Shown here in pieces: positions 58,101 to 64,000 of a DNA stretch of 64,000 nucleotides. The position numbers were made by a program, and so were the translations under genes. Under the pieces are notes generated by a model. That model was not told the DNA's origin. It made no database searches and saw nothing but the letters and a program-made list of their open reading frames with translations. This DNA is from Larus michahellis (taxonomy: Eukaryota; Chordata; Aves; Charadriiformes; Laridae), in assembly GCF_964199755.1 (NCBI RefSeq), contig NC_133896.1, forward strand, positions 87,652,215 to 87,716,214. The letters run 5' to 3'. Position 1 is the first letter of the stretch. Each line of letters begins with the position of its first letter.

Positions 58101-61100
58101 CTCAGCTTTTCTTTCCTCTAGAGCATGAATTCATTTCAAAAGCCAAGCTTTCAGGGGGTATAGCATTGTTTGTGTGCAGCCAAACCATGAAGGATTTTCT
58201 TCTCAAATTAAATTCAGCTCTTTTCTTCCCATCTCTAGAACTAACTCTCTTCAATATTTCCTCTGACTGAGATCCAGTTTTTAACAAACATATATAAGAG
58301 CTATTGCTTGGCACAGAATAGAGACCTTGGCTTTTATAGCATACATGCACTACCAGCGTCTAGTTTATTACTTTGTAAAGTATTTTGGGGATATGTCTGT
58401 GTTTATACAAAGCTTAGTTCAGTACCATGCATATTTCACATCTCTCTCTTCTTTTCTGTTGTTTTCTTCATGAACACAAATATATATAAAAGGTTTATAA
58501 GATAGAGAAAGACTCAGGAAAAGGTCCTTTACTACTATGAGTGGTTTTGAGATCTTCTTTTTAGCTTTGTTTGGAGCTCTCTTTCCAAAGTTGCCCACAG
58601 TTTTAGTTGAAATTGGCACCTCATACACACATACATGATTTTAATATATATATATTTCACAGGCCTGACTCTCAAAGTTTCAGTCAGCAGTTTTCACTTA
58701 GGACATATATGAGTAGACCTAAGACCAGGCAAATGTTAACGTAAGCTGGCTATTGCATCTCATTCTTCTGAGGAGCTCATATTAGACTCCTTAAGATGAA
58801 CAGAGCGAGATTGTCATCTGCAGTAAACTATCTTATCAAAACTAATCTCAGTGTAGCTATGCCGGTTTCAATCTTGACTCCTGTCATACAATCACAGAGC
58901 TGTATTTTTCTTTTTTTCCCCTCTGTTTTACTCCCTCCATTGTTGTTTCTAAAATGAAGTGTTTAAGGAAGGAGATAACGGAGAAAGAAACACATGAAAC
59001 TAAAAGGAGGCTCAGAAACCACCTATGGTCCCCACTAGCGGATTCTGCTTTTCGGAATAAACTTCTAGTCACTCACTTTCCCTGAGATGTGAACCCAAAG
59101 ATATGCTTCCCGGGGACCAGGAAGCACGTGGCAAATACCTGGAGAGAGACTCACTCACACGCTCAGCAACACCCTCTGGCACACACGTGCAGTCACCCAG
59201 GCAGAAGAGCGAATGCTAGCTCCAGTGCCTCCAAGCTGAGAACACATATCTGGGCAAACATAGGTTATTATAACTCTGGACAGCAAACCACAAAGGCATT
59301 CAAAGAATCACCACCACAACATTTTGCAGAATATTATTACAACTGTCACCAGCAGTTCTGTCAGAAATCTGAAAATTGCAAAGGACAAAATTTAACTACT
59401 GAGGAGCAGGAAATTCTCAAAAATTGCCTGGCAGCGCGCTGACACATTTCAGACCAGATAAAAAAATGATGGGCTTTGCTGCTAACCATCCTGCAGAGCA
59501 CAGGGGGAAAGCTAATGTCAGAAAGATACTCATCTACACCTCTTCCTTTAAGATCCTGCATGACTTCTCATTAGTGTTTTTAAGTCTGTTCTCTCGCCTC
59601 CTCTGTATTGCACCACCTCTGGAGCTGGACTAGCTCCAAGGAGCAAGTCGAACGCTGTTCTTCATCAAAATCTCCAATTTGACTAGAATTGTGACTTTGG
59701 GAACAGGTTTGAATTTTATGAGAGAGAAAATAAATGGAGTTGTGCCCATCTGGCCTATACCTGCACCAGCAGAATATGTTACAGTAATATTGCAGTTAAA
59801 TTACACCCCTGAAGTCACTGAAGACATCTGATTGGGCATGACCTCTTGTGCTCTTAAAAGACTTATTTTGTGCATTTATATATTCTGATATAAAATACAT
59901 GGCATTTTGTGTTGCTCCAGATTTTAATTATGCAGCATTAACCCTGTCCCCGTGCCTCCTTAATGCAAGAAGTTGTCAGAGGAGAAGTAGAGATACGGAC
60001 ACAAGGATCTGAGAGTTGGAGCTTCTGGAGCTTGGGAAGCTTCCACAGGAAGGAGTTTTGGTGTCTTGAACCCTTGGGATATCTTCTAGGCAGGAGATGG
60101 AACAGGGCTGTTACGCAAAGGTGCAGAGCTTGAATTCCTTCTATAAGTCCCAGAACGAGTAACGGCTCTGAGGAACCTTCTCCATGCTGCATCCCTTTTA
60201 GCTGCTGCTTCAGTCAAAGATGATCCACGAGCACATTGCCTAAAAGCTTCTGGATAAATTTCTAGGAGTGAAATGATTAAGCACACTAATTGCCATTTAT
60301 GCCAGATTTCAGGAAAAGCAGATTTGTAGCACGAACCGTGCAGCTTACATTTCTCTCTGAGCTATTGTTTCCGACTCCTTGCAGACTGAGGGGAACAGCA
60401 AATCACAGTAGTTTGTGTGTTGAAGGACTAATGAACTAGTTAAGACAATATTCAGGATCAGAATGGTGCTGCAGCTTCCAAGTAACGAGCAAGGACACGT
60501 CAATGCAGTTGGCCCCAATTGCTGTCTGTGTGAGAGCCTGCCAGCATATGTGTGAAGTGTTGCTGTGTGTGTGTAAACTTGTGCCAGCAAAGCCTTGTTG
60601 CCTCTGTCATCACGTATTCCAAGGATGGTTTTCCTGGAGCCCCACACGCGGGCACGAGCAGACCCCGCGGGCGCTCCTGTATGCGGGGATGTGGTTGCAG
60701 GCAGACAGTGCCCAGCGTGATGTGATGCCTGCTGGTGTCTGCCTGCTACGTTCCCGTGTCATGCCCTGTACAGAAAAAAGGTTGATCCTGGAAATACCCC
60801 GGAGAATTATAAAATATATTCTTTTTACTACTGGTCCTGCCCATCTGCCTCTTAAGCCAGGTGTTTTTAAAACTAAGAGTTCAGGGACTTGTCTGTAACA
60901 CGGCACCAGCATGGTGGAGCTGTGAAAGTGTCCAGTTGTGAAAAATCCCTTCAGCTGATGCTGCCCTGGCGACCTGGCAATTGGTGTAGATCTGGAAACC
61001 GAAGTTCAGCATCAAGTCCTCTCACTTCAGAGCCAGTGCTGGATGGGATCTTTTGTTATCCAGTGTAGTTGTTTGCAACCATGAGAAAATGCAATTGAGT

Positions 61101-61692
61101 TTTTTTAAGGGTAAAAAGGCTCCTACTTTACAGGCCACAGGGCGAATGAGAACATGTCGTAACAGGAGCGCTTTCTCAGCATCCTGAGGCCACTGTCTAC
61201 ATAAAAGTGTGTATTGCCCAGTGTCAGTAAGTATTGACCTTGTTTAAGGCCTAGAAATGGGCAGAAGACAATTCCTAGCTCCTCAGGGGTACAGCATGCT
61301 CCTTTCCAGTGGGAATGACTTTATAAGATATTACACATGAAGCCTGTCAATCATCCAAGGCTGACTGTTGCATCTCCGTCATAGGAAATACCAGTTCTTG
61401 GGGGAAATATGTTTATTTGTGCACTAGTGGTTTTATAACTGCTGCTTGGGTTTGGAGCTTCAGAAGTGGCTCCAGCAAGCCTGGGTTAATGGACTGAGAG
61501 TACGAGAGGTGCAGGATAAGTAACGTAGGAGGCATTTCCGCAGCTTACCAGCTGATATCACCACAATGTAAGTGATATCAATGTATGTGCTGAACAAAGC
61601 AATCTGTTGTATCGGGTTCCCGCCTAGCTCAGTTCAGCAAAAGGCTGACGTTTTGTGGCCTAATTTCACCAAAGTAGTTAAGCCTGGGAGTA

Positions 61693-61723
61693 TCCCACTG
61701 GCTCTGGTTCGAACTCAGTGGGA
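61693..61723. repeat. 8-bp stem hairpin with B-box-like loop
   Basis: TCCCACTG and CAGTGGGA can pair as a perfect 8-base stem around a 15-base loop. The loop contains GGTTCGAACT, close to the RNA polymerase III B box found in tRNAs and tRNA-derived SINEs. No complete tRNA fold can be made from the flanks. Confidence 0.4.
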
Positions 61724-64000
61724 ACGTATGCGTCTTTAAAAACTTTCCACACGCTCTTAAGAGCACGTCTAAAGCCCATGGCCAGTGTGCTCCATGGGAC
61801 GAACACCAAAAGGCTGAGTGTCACCAGCAGCCACCGGTGACGTGTGTGCTTCTGTCACAGCACGCTCCCTCGGGTGGGCCGTTGCTTCACCAGACTGTTT
61901 TCAGTTACATTTTTTTCCTGACCAGGGCTGTTTAGTTTGTCCCTTTGCTCTCAGACCTTTGCTTGGGCAGTTTGTGTTGCTTTTTAAGAGCTGCCTTTAA
62001 CACGGGAGCTCAGATCTCTTTGGGAAAGCTGCCTGCAGTCATCAAAATCGAAAGGGACAAATCCGCATATGGAACGTGCTGAATGTGTAATGTCACGTAG
62101 ATGCCTGAAGGAGATATGAGGTCTTTAAGAAATCATACTGCTCCTCTGCTGGATGTTGAGCTTTTAACTCTTTGGGAAATCTGCATACTGGACAGATTTC
62201 CTTTTAATTATCTGTCCCCACTGTCATCGCTAGCTTAAAAGCTTATTGAAGGTAATCACCTTCCCTGAAAGCCTGGAGAACATCCATTCACTCACACGCC
62301 TGTGTTATTGTCCGTACATACAGCTGAAGATGCATGCATTCTCTGGCTATGCACTGGATCCCTTCCCGGTGCCTCTTCTCACAGAGCTGCACCTCCAGGT
62401 GCCTCATTCCCCCATACGCAGAGACGTGGCATGACCCTTTATTTTTGGTCTTCTGCAGCTGTACTCTAGGGATGGTCACTCCTCCTCCAGCATTCTCCTT
62501 TCCTGTTCATTGCTATTCTAACATCTGCTATTTATTTATTTTCAAGCTGGACCTTTGCTCTACAGCTGCCCATACAAAGTAGCTTCTAGGAGGGCAAACC
62601 ACCAGCACCAGTGGAGTTAATCTTCTACCACCCATCCCCTGGTCTAGCAGGCAAGGAAAGGGAAAAACGTGTGCACAGGCAAGGTCCTGAGCAGGACAGG
62701 AACCGTAAGGCAACACTAATGAGTGCTGATACTGACCTTTGTGTCCTATATATGTAGTGCCAGGCAACTATTGCGGTGAGGACAGTCATTTCTTTGGAGA
62801 CCTCAGAGACTCCTGTATGCTTAAATGGACTTTGGCTCAGGCCACCTTTGTTTGATACAATCATTTGCTTTAATGGGGTGAGTCAAATTACTCCAGTTCC
62901 CTCCCAGTTTGAGACACAGCTGATTGAAGGGGAGGGTGTGGAGATTGCAGCGGGAGGGAGAAAGAGGGAATAGCCTCCTTTGAAAGCAAATAGATGCTAC
63001 CGCTTTTGCTAATTGCATACAAGTCAAAAGCTAAGCCATAAACGGTAGTGCAAGTCTGAGATTACTCGAATGTTATTCGAATGCAGAATGCTGTATGAAG
63101 CAGATATAGAAGAGCCTAGTGTTAGAAAAGGCTCTTATCTTCACTTGTTAAACCACTCATGTGTTATGACAAGTCATCCCCAGCCTAACAAATGAAGATT
63201 TGTGCACCACCAGCAGTGTTAAAAAGTATAGATACTAGAAACTGTAACAGTGGATCCAAATGGGCCCTGATCTTTGGAGGACTGATACGTCAATCCAGTC
63301 GTAGCTCAGACCCCTTTCTCATGAAACATCCAAAACCCACCTGTCCGTCACGTACTGACAAACATGCAGAGTAATTTTCATATAAGAACTGACTTCCCAG
63401 TCCACTGAATCTAGTGAAAAGACTCCTGCTGATTTCAACAGGCTTTGCATCAAGCACAGGGGTGACTGATAATGCACACCAAGCGTTAACATGTGGCCCA
63501 GCAGGAGGGAAGATATTGCAGCTTCTGCTCATATTTGGTAGCTCCTGTTAAGCCAAGTCATACCAGAGTGGGTCCTCAGAGATGACTCGCTGCAGAGTGG
63601 CAGAAAATTGGCCTCGGTGTTAATATCCAGAGTTGTTTTCAAAGTCAACTGGAATACATATTTGTGTGTAGGATTTTTTCCTTGGAAAATTCAATATGCG
63701 GAAAACACAATTGCTCCATGATAAGAGGTAAACAAAGAGAAGAACAAAAGGAGCTGTGAAAGGCAGCGGCGTGTTGCAATCCTTTTGAATGTTTATCTGC
63801 AGCAACACGCAGAGGTGGATTCATACAACCAAATTTAGGCAACGAGGAGAGGCTCTGAAGTTAGGAGTCTGGTCATCCTGGGTGCCTCCTACAGTTAATG
63901 GAGAAACAGGCAGGTCCATGGGGTAATTCAATCCACCTCCGTTCTGAATCATCCTGGGAGGTGGCTGGCTCTTTCCGTGATGGTAGAGGGCACCTGGGGC

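Larger units (their letters stand above)
45181..64000 (+). other. WNT7B intron 1, continuing past the window
   Basis: Nearly 19 kb of moderately AT-rich sequence without a recognisable exon. I looked for the exon 2 hallmarks (ALSSVVALGANI, NKIPGLAP, GINECQ) and did not find them, so exon 2 lies beyond 64000. No CR1 sequence was recognised. Open frames reach 202 codons (50693-51301, minus) but look like chance. Individual motifs are listed separately. Confidence 0.65.

Noticed and set aside
59089..59442. 117-codon frame on + in the WNT7B intron
   Set aside because: Its second half has a plausible amino-acid mix, but I recognise no family and see no splice or poly-A context. Probably chance.
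61650..61730. A functional tRNA gene
   Set aside because: A- and B-box-like strings are present, but no acceptor, anticodon or T-stem pairing can be drawn.
1..64000. let-7a/let-7b microRNAs, expected upstream of WNT7B by mammalian gene order
   Set aside because: I looked for TGAGGTAGTAGGTTG and its reverse complement and found neither, so the cluster, if conserved, lies further left.
42548..64000. WNT7B exon 2
   Set aside because: None of the hallmark peptides (GANIICNK, NKIPGLAP, GINECQYQF) was found in the frames or the raw sequence; the exon must lie beyond the window.

Overview
The window reads as a piece of a bird genome. Seven loci, in both orientations, carry recognisable avian-type CR1 LINE sequence; the 3' tails resemble the younger CR1 subfamilies of non-galliform birds. 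The only protein-coding sequence I can support is the start of WNT7B on the + strand. Two alternative first coding exons are visible. Exon 1a (35354-35424) encodes the classical N-terminus starting MHRNFRKWIF. Exon 1b (42465-42547) encodes an N-terminus starting MILFSSRSVL. Both end in a GTAAGT donor and both leave two bases of an open codon, so they can join the same exon 2. Exon 2 was not found before 64000, so intron 1 runs off the right edge.

Layout: 1-8200 is AT-rich noncoding DNA with one small CR1 tail. 8200-15800 becomes GC-richer, with homopolymer runs and an orphan CpG island at about 13540-15125. 16010-16968 is a CR1 inserted into an older CR1, ending in a pentanucleotide microsatellite. 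16969-30428 is AT-rich intergenic sequence with four more CR1 fragments, the last (29195-30428) keeping the catalytic half of a dead reverse transcriptase. From 32480 the sequence alternates between CpG islands and AT-rich, repeat-poor stretches around the two WNT7B first exons. 45181-64000 is ordinary intronic sequence without a recognisable exon or CR1.

Functionally the window is mainly regulatory: the upstream domain, two promoters 7 kb apart and the first intron of a secreted signalling gene. The two first exons differ only in the signal peptide, so promoter choice should change expression and secretion signal while leaving the mature ligand the same. Other points of interest are a strong-context upstream ORF before exon 1a, a possible in-frame splice acceptor inside exon 1b, GA-rich tracts at both promoters, orphan CpG islands and YY1-like motifs that may mark unannotated transcripts, and the lack of recognisable CR1 in the WNT7B half. 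The long GC-rich open frames in the CpG islands are not genes. No alignment was possible; family calls rest on recognition of sequence by eye.
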